DNA of 64,000 nt from Pseudomonadales bacterium (GTDB lineage Bacteria > Pseudomonadota > Gammaproteobacteria > Pseudomonadales > Pseudohongiellaceae). Shown here in pieces: positions 50,700 through 59,085 of this stretch. The notes below the pieces were generated by a model. That model was not told the DNA's origin. It was given only the letters and a program-made list of their open reading frames with translations, and did not search any database. A program made the translations under genes and the position numbers. The stretch is from NCBI GenBank assembly GCA_023268635.1, contig JALQUB010000026.1, positions 1-64,000 on the forward strand. Direction: 5' to 3'. How positions within the stretch are numbered: the first letter of the stretch is position 1; the number at the start of each line of letters is the position of its first letter.

Positions 50700-51407
50700 C
50701 TAGCTGAAGCTAATCACGATGCCTACCAACACAGCATACGGTGCGAGCATGATGAGCGCTGATCGGCCCAGGCTGATCTTCTGCCACTGGCCGAAACCAA
50801 TGACGATGAGTCCTAGGGACCAAAGCATCGGTAGGTTGATGCTGCGTAGTAGGGATTCATAGCCTTCTATGCTGAGCCCTAGGACGACTAAATTGGTTGG
50901 GTCTAGGGAGTAGGAGCCGAGTTGTCCATTGGGATGTAACGAGACATTGACCGCGATCGCGACGGAGCTTATGAGGTAGGGCGTAGCTGACCAGGCAGCG
51001 AGGGCGAACCAGTGCTTGAATCTGTAATCTGAACCCATGACCGCAGCCGTCAGGCTAATATAAATCGATTGGACTAGAATCATCAGCGCTGTGAAAAAGA
51101 CAGTGGCGACCCCGCCCATCGCGAACACCGCCCCTCGTCCCATAGAGCCCATCGTCTCGCGTGCGACTTCGAGTTCATCGCCGCTGAGTTTCGCTTGCTT
51201 GAGCGTGTCATCGATCCACCACGATAAGTCCAACACACTAAAGTAATACGCGGTCACCAGCAGACTGGTGCTAATAACGATGAGTAATGGGAACAGTCCG
51301 CGGGGCGAGACGGAAATGGAGTCGAAAGCCTCTCGAGGAGAGGTGAGTGTATCAAGGAGTGTCTGCCAGACGCTGGTGGCTAGTGGGTGTTGTAGCTCGG
51401 TATTCAC
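50700..51407 (-). CDS. Yip1-family membrane protein
   Basis: 235 aa from the GTG at 51407, which has GAGG at suitable spacing; an in-frame TTG at 51431 is less likely. 'LLDTLTSPREAFDSI' at the N-terminus is the usual Yip1-domain entry and is followed by five helices (about 38-60, 90-115, 130-155, 170-195 and 210-232). It lies 43 bases before the adaptor gene and is likely the first gene of the export operon. No enzymatic function known. Confidence 0.78.
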   Translation of the reverse strand: MNTELQHPLATSVWQTLLDTLTSPREAFDSISVSPRGLFPLLIVISTSLLVTAYYFSVLDLSWWIDDTLKQAKLSGDELEVARETMGSMGRGAVFAMGGVATVFFTALMILVQSIYISLTAAVMGSDYRFKHWFALAAWSATPYLISSVAIAVNVSLHPNGQLGSYSLDPTNLVVLGLSIEGYESLLRSINLPMLWSLGLIVIGFGQWQKISLGRSALIMLAPYAVLVGIVISFS

Positions 51408-51541
51408 GGTGGAACCTCGAAAGTGGTTCAATCATTTTTAAGACGTGGAAGATAAGCTAATGGTTACAGGCTTATCTCCTTTTATTGCTCACCAGTGTCG
51501 CATGTTAGAATCCTCCCCTTCAAGGTATCGGCAAGCGCATA

Positions 51542-52912
51542 ATGAACGAGCAGGACAACATGAGTGCTGAGAGTGAGCAGATCACACGGGCGAAGGAGGA
51601 AACGAGTTACGCCGCACTGATGCACAAGGCATGGCCGATCATAATGGCCAACGCCGCGGTCCCGATGCTGGGCCTGGTCGACACGGCGATAATTGGCAAT
51701 GTCGCGAGTACGGCGGATCTCGGTGCCATAGCTCTAGGCGCGCTTATATTTTCGTTTGTCTATTGGAGCTTCGGCTTCCTACGTATGAGCACCACGGGAT
51801 TTATCGCTGCCGCGGCGGGTGCGGAAGATGAAACGGAATTACGCGCGATTCTAGGCAGGTCACTCCTCTTATCTCTGACTCTAGGCATGGTTATTCTCCT
51901 GCTGCAGGAGACCATAGCTTGGGCTGCTCTAGAATTGTTTAGCGCCAGTGAACACGTCGAACATGTGACCCGCGGTTATTTCGATTTGCGAATCTGGGGA
52001 GCGCCCGCAACACTCAGTTTGTTTGTGTTGATGGGGGTGCTCATTGGACTCGGGCTAAGTAAACAACTTTTGTTGCTTCAGTTTCTCATGAACGGTCTCA
52101 ATGTCGGGCTCGATTTGTTGTTCGCGGGCGTTTATGAAATGGGCGCGCCGGGAGTCGCTCTTGGCACGGCGATAGCCGAATGGTTCACGCTCGCGGTAGG
52201 CCTATTCATTGTCGTTCGAGTAATCAACGCACGAAGCAAGCAGAGCTTTTTTGTCTGGTCTCGTATCCTGCAAGCCAATGCGATAGCGGCGATGTTGTCA
52301 TCGAATGTTGATGTCATGATCCGAACTTTGATGCTTATTTCTTCCTTCGCATTCTTCACCGATCAAAGTGCGCGCTATGGTGAGCTGGTGCTCGCCAGCA
52401 ACCATATACTCTTGCAGCTTGTGTCTTTCGCCGCTTTTTTCTTGGATGGCTATGCATTCGTCGTCGAAGCGCTGGTGGGTAAGGCGAAGGGGGCAAGGCG
52501 ACCATTGCTTTTTTCATTGGCAGTGAAACGATCGACTCGGCTCGCATTGGTGACAGCTATTCTGCTCGCGCTGCTCCTATTTATTGCAGGACCTTGGCTA
52601 ATCGCGTTACTGACGGACATCGATGAGGTGCGGACGACATCACAGTCAATGCTCGTCTGGGCGGCAATCTATGTGTCCGTGTCGTTTGCTGCTTTTCAGC
52701 TCGACGGGGTCTTTATCGGGATGGGTGCATCGAGGCAGATGCGCAACGCCGCGATTCAGGCGATAGCAGTTTATTTCGCAGCGTGGTGGCTGTTTGCCTC
52801 GAGCCTTGGGGTCCAAGGGCTGTGGTCGGCGTTGATTCTGTACGTGATCGCGCGGGGGCTGACACTCTGGCGATACTATCCAGTACTGCGAGCCTCGATA
52901 AGCCGAGCCTGA
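51542..52912 (+). CDS. MATE-family efflux transporter, DinF-like
   Basis: 456 aa with about twelve hydrophobic segments. 'AWPIIMANAAVPMLGLVDTAIIGN' (in part 'PMLGLVDTAIIG') and 'FGFLRMSTTGFIAAAAGAED' are family features of the DinF branch, where the leading Pro and Asp of helix 1 couple transport to Na+ or H+. Divergent from the Yip1/MacB-like operon across about 130 bases. Substrate range cannot be predicted. Confidence 0.9.
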   Translation: MNEQDNMSAESEQITRAKEETSYAALMHKAWPIIMANAAVPMLGLVDTAIIGNVASTADLGAIALGALIFSFVYWSFGFLRMSTTGFIAAAAGAEDETELRAILGRSLLLSLTLGMVILLLQETIAWAALELFSASEHVEHVTRGYFDLRIWGAPATLSLFVLMGVLIGLGLSKQLLLLQFLMNGLNVGLDLLFAGVYEMGAPGVALGTAIAEWFTLAVGLFIVVRVINARSKQSFFVWSRILQANAIAAMLSSNVDVMIRTLMLISSFAFFTDQSARYGELVLASNHILLQLVSFAAFFLDGYAFVVEALVGKAKGARRPLLFSLAVKRSTRLALVTAILLALLLFIAGPWLIALLTDIDEVRTTSQSMLVWAAIYVSVSFAAFQLDGVFIGMGASRQMRNAAIQAIAVYFAAWWLFASSLGVQGLWSALILYVIARGLTLWRYYPVLRASISRA

Positions 52913-52943
52913 TTTCGGGGGTCTTCTGTTTTGAGTGGCTTAA

Positions 52944-53285
52944 TTAATGGAAGTCGTCATCTTCCGACGAGGGTAGTATATGCGGCTCTACCTCTAATCT
53001 GTGTAGCCTAACGCCATAGAGTTCTATCCAGCCTCGATAGCGTATCTCACCCGTCGTCGCAAACTCGAAACGGTAACGTCTTCGTAAATGAAGGCCGCCG
53101 GATTCTCCTCGCACAGGCTTCACGCCAATCAGAACTAGTGACTGATCGAGTAGTTGTAGACCTTGCTCGCGGCAGTATTTGAGCGCGTGGGAATATGCGA
53201 AGCCGCGAACGCGATCACTCTGCCACCAAAAACTCAGCAGTGCGACGAGTGCGGTGGACCAAAAGAAGAAGGACAGGCTTAGCAT
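52944..53285 (-). CDS. DUF3301 protein
   Basis: 113 aa with one N-terminal helix (about 4-20). 'ALKYCREQGLQLLDQSLVLIG' (in part 'CREQGLQLLDQSLVL') and 'RRRYRFEFATTGEIRYRGWI' (in part 'RYRFEFATTGEIRYRG') follow the DUF3301 pattern found in many gammaproteobacteria. It probably sits on the inner membrane with the small beta-rich domain outside. Function unknown. Confidence 0.8.
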   Translation of the reverse strand: MLSLSFFFWSTALVALLSFWWQSDRVRGFAYSHALKYCREQGLQLLDQSLVLIGVKPVRGESGGLHLRRRYRFEFATTGEIRYRGWIELYGVRLHRLEVEPHILPSSEDDDFH

Positions 53286-53360
53286 GTGAGAGTCAGTTAA
53301 TCGGTGAAGCTCGATCTTAATAAATCGCTCAGCCGAGGTCTACGCTTCGAGCTAAGATAA

Positions 53361-53388
53361 AAAAGGCAGACTCTAGAGTCTGCCTTTT
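53361..53388. terminator. Bidirectional intrinsic terminator
   Basis: A perfect palindrome, AAAAGGCAGACTCT with AGAGTCTGCCTTTT (53361-53388), has an A run before and a T run after it, so it can work on both strands. It lies between the FAH-like gene and the DUF3301 gene, both leftward, and should end transcription of the former. Confidence 0.88.
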
Positions 53389-53453
53389 CGTGATTTAGGT
53401 TCTACCTAAATAGGCAATACCTAAATAAAGCGACGACAACGTCGTGCCGTTTG

Positions 53454-54626
53454 TTAGCGCGCATCTCGATAAGTGCTAACCGGAGGCAATTGGGCGCCAG
53501 AGAGATCGGATGGCACGCTAGTTTCGGCTCTGACAGTGTGAGTCAGTGTACCGATACCTTCGATTGTCGCCGTGATGGTTTCGCCATCGATCAGGTAGCC
53601 TGAACCGCTCGCGCGTTGAACGCGACCTGCTCCAGTGCCACCGGATGTGCCGCTCTGCAGCACGTCGCCAGGATAGATCGTAATTAGCGATGATGCATAT
53701 TCGATGAGCTCGGGAATGTTATGGATCATATCGCCCGCTTTCGCCTCTTGAACCGTCACGCCATCCACGACTGTGATCTGGTGTAGTCGCTCCATCGGAT
53801 CGCCATAAAATTCCTTTGGCACGATCCACGGTCCGTGTGGTGCAAAAGTGTCGTGACCCTTGCCGACGAACCAGTCTGAACGAACGCCGTAGCCACCGGG
53901 TGGACGGCCGCCGCGATCTGAGACGTCCATGGCTACCATGTAGCCGAAGACATGATCATATGCGCGTTCAGCTGACACGTATTTGCCTGTCTTACCAAAG
54001 ACGATCGCCATCTCCACTTCATACTCAATCTCGTCACGACCATAAGGCATGATGATGTCTTCTCCGTCGCCAATTACGGCGCCGCGAGTAGGCTTGAGGA
54101 ATAGATAGGGTACGCCACGATTTTCTTGGCGTTCGCGAGTTCGTCGCGCGAGTTCGTCGTCATTACATCCTTCACAAGCGTGAGTGTAAAAGTTAACGGC
54201 GGCGTTCATGATCTTGCTGGGATATTGCACCGGCGCCATGATGTCGACTGAATTAACTGAATGTACAAAATCGCGACGATTACTGCCGCTGAGTAGATTT
54301 TCTTCCACCATCCAATTAACGACTTCATAGACACGGTATTTGAGGCCGTACTCATATTGCTCGATCAGGCCGATCATGTCGCTTGGAATGTCGATGTTGC
54401 TGTACTGAGGTAACAGCTGCATCGCGCGATTAGCGGCCACGAGATCGATCACCAGTGAGTCGTCGCGCATAACGAGACCGACTGTGGGGACATCGTTGAT
54501 TGCGAATGTGCCAACCTTGAAAGGCTCGGCGGACTCCATGGCCTGAGCAAGTGCGGAGAGAGGGTTACAAAGCAATGCGAGCGTCGCTACGACTGCTAGG
54601 GTATAGCGGGACTTTATTCTTCTCAT
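53454..54626 (-). CDS. Exported fumarylacetoacetate hydrolase-family protein
   Basis: 390 aa with a clear signal peptide (about 1-28, 'LLCNPLSALAQA'). The FAH domain shows 'EIEYEVEMAIVFGKTGKYV' (in part 'YEVEMAIVFGKTG') with the metal-binding Glu pair, 'VAMDVSDRGGR' with the metal-binding Asp, and 'LQSGTSGGTGAGR' near the end. Members cleave C-C bonds or decarboxylate, normally in the cytoplasm. Export to the periplasm is unusual. A cluster 'ACEGCNDDEL' adds two cysteines, possible in an oxidising compartment. Substrate unknown. Confidence 0.84.
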   Translation of the reverse strand: MRRIKSRYTLAVVATLALLCNPLSALAQAMESAEPFKVGTFAINDVPTVGLVMRDDSLVIDLVAANRAMQLLPQYSNIDIPSDMIGLIEQYEYGLKYRVYEVVNWMVEENLLSGSNRRDFVHSVNSVDIMAPVQYPSKIMNAAVNFYTHACEGCNDDELARRTRERQENRGVPYLFLKPTRGAVIGDGEDIIMPYGRDEIEYEVEMAIVFGKTGKYVSAERAYDHVFGYMVAMDVSDRGGRPPGGYGVRSDWFVGKGHDTFAPHGPWIVPKEFYGDPMERLHQITVVDGVTVQEAKAGDMIHNIPELIEYASSLITIYPGDVLQSGTSGGTGAGRVQRASGSGYLIDGETITATIEGIGTLTHTVRAETSVPSDLSGAQLPPVSTYRDAR

Positions 54627-54775
54627 CTTTTTCTCCCGTAGAGGGTATTCAACAAGTTAGCTAACAAAGTGGAACCAGTAGAAGGTATAACCAAGTAGGC
54701 CGTTTGTCGAGTGGGGATAGATAAGAGAGGCGAACGAACTTTTGAGCTTGTGTTGGCCTAGTGTCGCCGGCGGCA

Positions 54776-54806
54776 GCTGGCATCTCTCGAATTCAGAGAT
54801 GCCGGC
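54776..54806. repeat. Strong inverted repeat downstream of the KAS III gene
   Basis: GCTGGCATCTCT (54776-54787) and AGAGATGCCGGC (54795-54806) form a 12-pair stem (one G-T) around a 7-base loop. It lies just past the stop codon of the leftward KAS III gene. No T run follows on that strand, so it may protect the mRNA end or act in Rho-dependent termination. Confidence 0.6.
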
Positions 54807-54830
54807 CAAGGGGTGGGCGAGCCAGTAGAG

Positions 54831-55916
54831 TTAGCTACGGGCTGCACGTGCCGCGTAGCGAGCGATATGCGGCTCGAGAAGCTCGAGTGCGGTCTTGTCT
54901 GTGGGAGGTAGATCGGCCTCGCTAGTGCTGAGTGCTGTGGTGCGCTCGCCCCACCGAATGATGCCGGCGCCCCAGGTCAATCCAGCTCCAAATGAGGCGG
55001 TCAGAAGGGCATCGCCTGCCTTTACGCGGCCTTCTTCGACAGCCTCGGCGAGGGCGACCGGGATAGTGCCTGCGGAAGTATTGCCGTATTTATGCACATT
55101 CACGAAGACGCGATCTTCATCGATGCCGACACGCTTGGCCAGGGCGTCGAGTATTCGCTTATTGGCCTGATGAGGGACGACAAGACTGATGTCGTCGATT
55201 GATATCCCAGTGTCTTTCAGGACATCTTCACAGCCTTGAGCCATTGCCTTGACGGCTCGTTTAAAGACCTCCTGGCCTTCGAAATTCCACGTATTTAAGA
55301 GGAATTCTTCCGAGAGTCGGCTCTCGCCGGAGCCAATATTTAAGATCTGAATTGCATACTTGGCATCTGACTCGCAGCCAATGCGGGCCGACAGTAAACC
55401 AACTTCCTGGTCTGTCGCTTCGATGACCACCGCTCCACAGGCGTCACCAAACAAGACGGCCACATCGCGATTGCTCCAGTCCATGTAGTGCGAGATAAAT
55501 TCTCCGCCTAACACTAATACCTTTTTATGGGCGCCTGTCTTGATGAGGTTCGTCCCAATGTGGAGGCCATAGAGGAAGCCTGTGCAGGCGGAATTCAGGT
55601 CAATAGCTGCCGCATTGCGTGCGCCGAGTTCATCGGCTATCAGCGAGGCAGTGTTAGGGCACATGGAATCCACGGTCAAGCTGCCTAGTAGGATGAGGTC
55701 GAGCTCCATCGGGTCCAAGTTCGCCGCCGCTAATGCGCGTCGAGCTGCCACCACCGCCATATCCGAGAAATTGCAATGCAAGATCCGACGCTCCTGGATG
55801 CCGGTGCGCGAAGTAATCCATTCGTCACTGGTGTCCAAAAAGGTAGCGAGGTCGTCATTGCTCAATACCGCTGGCGGCACGCATTTGCCCCAACCGGTAA
55901 TCTCGGCGTATTTCAT
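54831..55916 (-). CDS. 3-oxoacyl-ACP synthase III family enzyme (KAS III)
   Basis: 361 aa. The catalytic triad is Cys111 in 'NSACTGFLYG', His249 in 'VVPHQANKRI' and Asn279 in 'KYGNTSAGTIPVAL'. Such enzymes condense an acyl-CoA starter with malonyl-ACP. It is about 35 residues longer at the C-terminus than FabH ('EADLPPTDKTALELLEPHI'). It is not next to fab genes, so it may make a special lipid or starter unit rather than initiate bulk fatty acid synthesis. It is the last chromosomal gene before selC. Confidence 0.88.
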   Translation of the reverse strand: MKYAEITGWGKCVPPAVLSNDDLATFLDTSDEWITSRTGIQERRILHCNFSDMAVVAARRALAAANLDPMELDLILLGSLTVDSMCPNTASLIADELGARNAAAIDLNSACTGFLYGLHIGTNLIKTGAHKKVLVLGGEFISHYMDWSNRDVAVLFGDACGAVVIEATDQEVGLLSARIGCESDAKYAIQILNIGSGESRLSEEFLLNTWNFEGQEVFKRAVKAMAQGCEDVLKDTGISIDDISLVVPHQANKRILDALAKRVGIDEDRVFVNVHKYGNTSAGTIPVALAEAVEEGRVKAGDALLTASFGAGLTWGAGIIRWGERTTALSTSEADLPPTDKTALELLEPHIARYAARAARS

Positions 55917-56068
55917 TCGGTATCTCCGTGCCCTGAAGGTGTGATTCTTCTTATTTATATTGACCGCAGAGGGGAATTCTTAAGTCCTAGGCGTCATTGA
56001 ATGATTCGGCTCAGCTTGCCTGAGCGAGTAGGCATGAGGATACGACAATCGACGCGGCAAGGGTAGGG

Positions 56069-56098
56069 ATGACTGGCTCAAATTTTGCGTGCTAGACT
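56069..56098 (+). promoter_or_regulatory. Candidate selC promoter
   Basis: ATGACT (56069-56074) and TAGACT (56093-56098) are spaced 18 bases apart. The -10 element ends 7 bases before the first base of the tRNA, so transcription would start about at G1. Four of six bases in each hexamer match the sigma-70 consensus. Confidence 0.5.
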
Positions 56099-56105
56099 CA
56101 TCTGC

Positions 56106-56199
56106 GGAAGAGTATCTCCCCCGGTGGGGTGCCCGGACTTCAAACCCGGTGAGGTTTGTTAAACAGGCCTGGTGGGTTCGACTCCTGCCTCTTCCGCCA
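56106..56199 (+). tRNA. selC: tRNA-Sec (anticodon UCA)
   Basis: 94 bases including an encoded CCA. The anticodon loop is CTTCAAA, with UCA reading UGA. GGAAGAG pairs with CTCTTCC in the acceptor stem, the discriminator is G, and the T loop TTCGACT is the same as in E. coli selC. A long variable arm, AGGTTTG with CAGGCCT around TTAAA, is the mark of tRNA-Sec. I count only seven clear acceptor pairs where eight are usual, and an A-C mismatch next to the anticodon loop. It supports selenocysteine use and therefore the reading of the UGA at 39215-39217. An integrase gene begins 158 bases downstream. Confidence 0.93.
56177..56199 (+). other. Candidate attachment site (attL core) at the selC 3' end
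   Basis: The T loop and 3' acceptor of selC lie against an outward-reading P4-type integrase, the arrangement in which such integrases recombine into the tRNA 3' end. The core would be within these bases. The matching attR copy must lie beyond base 64000, as I did not notice a second copy in the window. Confidence 0.45.
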
Positions 56200-56292
56200 A
56201 CCGTATTTCCAGCCTTGTCTGATAAAGCCCATAACATGCAGATATTTAATAGAAAATATCAGTTTTAAGTCCAAAATGGTCTAATTTGGTTT

Positions 56293-56331
56293 TGTAACAT
56301 CCGGGTTTTTATGTAACATCCTATGTAACAC
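56293..56331. repeat. Three TGTAACA direct repeats upstream of the integrase
   Basis: TGTAACATCC occurs at 56293-56302 and 56312-56321, and TGTAACAC at 56324-56331. They lie between selC and the integrase start, where arm-type integrase sites or excisionase/operator sites are expected. Confidence 0.6.
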
Positions 56332-56356
56332 TATAGAGACATAGGAGTCGAACCGG

Positions 56357-57568
56357 GTGCCAAGACAAGTCCTTCCGCTCACCAATACTCAGGTCGCCAA
56401 CGCCAAGGCTAAAGCCAAGGAATATAACTTGGCCGATGGCAGTGGCTTGTACCTTAGGGTGAAGCCTAATGGTAGCAAGATTTGGGTGTTCAATTATCAG
56501 GCGCCATTCACGAAGAAACGTTCCAATATCAGCTTTGGGATGTATCCCGATGTGCCAATAGCTAACGCACGCAAAGAGCGCGGTATTTGTAGAGAGCTCT
56601 TGGCCAGGGATGTTGATCCCAAGCATGCAAGGGCTAAGCGAGAGGAAGCTCAGGCGAACGCGCATGCCAATACCCTGAGCGCCATTGCTGAGCGTTGGTT
56701 TAAGATCAAGGCAGCAGAGTTAACTGATGGGTATGCCAGCGACATCTGGAACTCTCTTGAGAACCATATTTTTCCGAGGTTGGGTGAGAGACCGATTCAC
56801 ACAATAGGATCCAGAGATGTGATTGAAATTCTGGAACCGCTTCAAGATAGTGGCAAATCAGAAATGGTGAAGCGTTTATGCCAACGATTGAACATGATCA
56901 TGGATTACGCTGTTGTTGCTGATGTGCTTGATGAAAACCGATTAACTCGCATTGGTAGAGCTTTTAAGAATCCGAAAAAGAAAAACCTGCCGTCGATAAA
57001 GCCGGATCAGCTACCTGAACTGATTCAGGCGATCGATACCGCATCTATTCGCGAAGTGACCAAGGCATTGATGTTATGGCAGCTTCATACCATGGCAAGG
57101 CCCTCCGAGGCTTCAGGGGCGAGGTGGGAAGAGATTGATCTTGAAAAGAAGCTATGGACGATTCCGGTTGAGCGAATGAAGCGAAGGAGAGAACACATCG
57201 TCCCGCTAACTGATAAAGCAATTGCAATCTTAAAGTCAGTAATACCGATTAGTGGTAATCGGGAATTCGTCTTTCCTTCTGATCGTAATCCTCGAAAGTC
57301 AGCTAATAGCGCTACTGTGAATATGGCGCTCAGGCGAATGGGGTTCAAAGGCAAATTGGTCTCTCACGGGCTACGATCGCTGGCGAGTACAACTCTGAAC
57401 GAGCAAGGATTCGACTCTGATTTAATTGAGACTGCCCTTGCCCATCAAGACAAAAATATGACGCGTGCGGCCTACAACAGGTCGGACTATCTGAGCCGTC
57501 GCAGGGAAATGATGGAGTGGTGGTCTGAGAAGTTAGTCGATTCTGCAAAGGTTACTCACAACCAGTAA
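56357..57568 (+). CDS. Tyrosine integrase, P4 type
   Basis: 403 aa, GTG start at 56357. Residues about 1-90 are the DUF4102-type arm-binding domain ('LADGSGLYLRVKPNGSK' and 'FGMYPDVPIANAR'). Residues about 105-195 are the SAM-like core-binding domain. The catalytic domain has Arg in 'TMARPSEASGARW', His-x2-Arg in 'SHGLRSLAST', His in 'ALAHQDKN' and the nucleophile Tyr in 'RAAYNRSD'. P4-type integrases often use tRNA 3' ends, and selC is a well-known target in enterobacteria. It reads away from selC. All catalytic residues are present, so it may be active. Confidence 0.92.
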   Translation: MPRQVLPLTNTQVANAKAKAKEYNLADGSGLYLRVKPNGSKIWVFNYQAPFTKKRSNISFGMYPDVPIANARKERGICRELLARDVDPKHARAKREEAQANAHANTLSAIAERWFKIKAAELTDGYASDIWNSLENHIFPRLGERPIHTIGSRDVIEILEPLQDSGKSEMVKRLCQRLNMIMDYAVVADVLDENRLTRIGRAFKNPKKKNLPSIKPDQLPELIQAIDTASIREVTKALMLWQLHTMARPSEASGARWEEIDLEKKLWTIPVERMKRRREHIVPLTDKAIAILKSVIPISGNREFVFPSDRNPRKSANSATVNMALRRMGFKGKLVSHGLRSLASTTLNEQGFDSDLIETALAHQDKNMTRAAYNRSDYLSRRREMMEWWSEKLVDSAKVTHNQ

Positions 57569-57620
57569 AGTTTCGACCCATCGAGTGGAAGGCATGCAAT
57601 AGTCGAAATTAGGATTCGAT

Positions 57621-58181
57621 ATGATATTTACTCTATTCATCCAGACTTCAATCTTGCTCAGCTGTGTCCTCGCTGCACTTGTATATTCGATATTCAGGCC
57701 CTCAAACCGTATATGGCCACCACCAGCCCAGCGAACCTGGCAATACTATTTTGTCTGGTTACTGACTCTTCTGTCTTTCTCCGGCCTTATTGTTGTTGGT
57801 CTGCTCGACTGGAATAGCCTTGGCTGGTCAGCAGCACTTCGACTGCCAACAGGGTGGTTACTGATTATTGGCAGCAACCTATTTGCGTGGGTCGGGGTCA
57901 GACAGATAAGTTTGAAGACAACTTCAGGTGGCAAGGGACCATTGGTAACTGATGGCCTGTATCGTTACAGCCGCAATCCACAGTACCTCGGTGACATGAC
58001 GATTATTGCTGGCTGGGCGGTTCTTTCCGCATCGTTATGGGCACTACCATTGTGCATTGGTGGTATTTTGGCTTTTGCAATTACTCCTATAGCTGAAGAA
58101 TCGTGGCTTGAGGACTTGCACGGTGAGAGCTATCGAGCCTATTGCAGGAAAGTCGGGCGCTTTTTCGGAAGTCCTTCTTAG
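57621..58181 (+). CDS. Isoprenylcysteine carboxyl methyltransferase-family membrane protein
   Basis: 186 aa with four to five hydrophobic helices (about 3-22, 38-60, 68-90, 130-155). 'GLYRYSRNPQYLGDMTIIAGW' (in part 'YSRNPQYLGDM') is the SAM-binding landmark of the ICMT/PEMT family, and 'EESWLEDLHGESYRAYCRKVGRF' (in part 'LEDLHGESYRAYC') the usual C-terminal element. Bacterial members are often found with metal-efflux genes. Their substrates are not known. Confidence 0.8.
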   Translation: MIFTLFIQTSILLSCVLAALVYSIFRPSNRIWPPPAQRTWQYYFVWLLTLLSFSGLIVVGLLDWNSLGWSAALRLPTGWLLIIGSNLFAWVGVRQISLKTTSGGKGPLVTDGLYRYSRNPQYLGDMTIIAGWAVLSASLWALPLCIGGILAFAITPIAEESWLEDLHGESYRAYCRKVGRFFGSPS

Positions 58182-58283
58182 GTGGGTGATGATGGTTTCA
58201 GGAATAGATTTTCTGTGTGTCGTAGGTCAAATGATGCAAATGTGTAAAACCGCATAGCCATTTTAGGGTCTAAGATGATCATG

Positions 58284-58352
58284 TTGATCAATTTGAAAGT
58301 GACATCTATATATTAAATATTGCAACCAATGAGTGCTAAGCAAATTGATCAA
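58284..58352. repeat. Distant 12-base inverted repeat between convergent genes
   Basis: TTGATCAATTTG (58284-58295) and CAAATTGATCAA (58341-58352) are perfect complements, and each half itself contains the palindrome TTGATCAA. The region is AT-rich and lies between the ends of two convergent genes. A long-range terminator stem or a pair of protein binding sites are both possible. Confidence 0.55.
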
Positions 58353-58372
58353 AATTTTGCACTTAAACCTTC

Positions 58373-58996
58373 TTAATCACCGCGCATATGCGTTGTTCCT
58401 TCCTCTTCATGCTTGTCCATATGCGCATCCTTGAGTATTTCTATTCCACCGTAGGCTGCAATACCTGCTACCGCGGCACCAACAACCAGGTCTGGCCAGT
58501 TATTCCCAGTGAGATAGATCAACACGCCTGCGATGATTATTCCGCCATTGGCAACGAAATCATTGAAACTGAATGTAATGGCGGCTCTTAGATTGACGTC
58601 TTTGTGGTAGAGACGCTTGAGCAAATAGAGTGACAATAGATTAATCGCTGCGGCAATGATGGCCATGGCAATCATAGTCCAACCAATAGGGTCTGAGCCA
58701 GACAAGAATCGCCTTGCTGCATCAATAACAACAAGTCCAGCGAAGAACAGAAGCATAGTTCCCGATACTTTCGCAGCCCCCCGTTTCCATGCGCGAGATC
58801 GGGTCAGTGCCAGTAAACTTAGAGCATAGACCGCTGCGTCGGAAGTGTTGTCGAGTCCATTAGCAAGAAGGGCATTTGAATCGGCAATAACACCACTAGA
58901 AAGAAAACCTGCTGCGAGCAGGGCATTTAGAATTAGAACAATCCAGTAAGTCTTTCGTTTATCGGGTGAATTTAAATCTATCTCTTCATGAGTCAT
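58373..58996 (-). CDS. Cation transporter, CDF-like short form
   Basis: 207 aa with six hydrophobic helices. The family metal-binding positions are recognisable but altered: 'ANGLDNTSDAAVYAL' in helix 2 and 'TFSFNDFVANGG' in helix 5, where CDF proteins have His/Asp pairs. There is no long cytoplasmic domain; a short acidic/His-bearing tail ('AHMDKHEEEG') replaces it. It lies downstream of czcA in the same direction and probably helps Zn2+, Co2+ or Cd2+ efflux. About 90 bases with a hairpin separate them. Confidence 0.8.
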   Translation of the reverse strand: MTHEEIDLNSPDKRKTYWIVLILNALLAAGFLSSGVIADSNALLANGLDNTSDAAVYALSLLALTRSRAWKRGAAKVSGTMLLFFAGLVVIDAARRFLSGSDPIGWTMIAMAIIAAAINLLSLYLLKRLYHKDVNLRAAITFSFNDFVANGGIIIAGVLIYLTGNNWPDLVVGAAVAGIAAYGGIEILKDAHMDKHEEEGTTHMRGD

Positions 58997-59041
58997 CTAA
59001 CTCGATCCGAAGTTTAAAAGTTTCATTCTGGGAAGAATCAA

Positions 59042-59066
59042 ATATTGGCCCAAATCGAGCCAATAT
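59042..59066. repeat. Hairpin between czcA and the cation transporter gene
   Basis: ATATTGGC (59042-59049) and GCCAATAT (59059-59066) form a perfect 8-base stem with a 9-base loop just past the czcA stop. There is no clear T run. It may weaken read-through from czcCBA or stabilise the mRNA. Confidence 0.5.
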
Positions 59067-59085
59067 CCAGAATTCTCTAGGCAGC

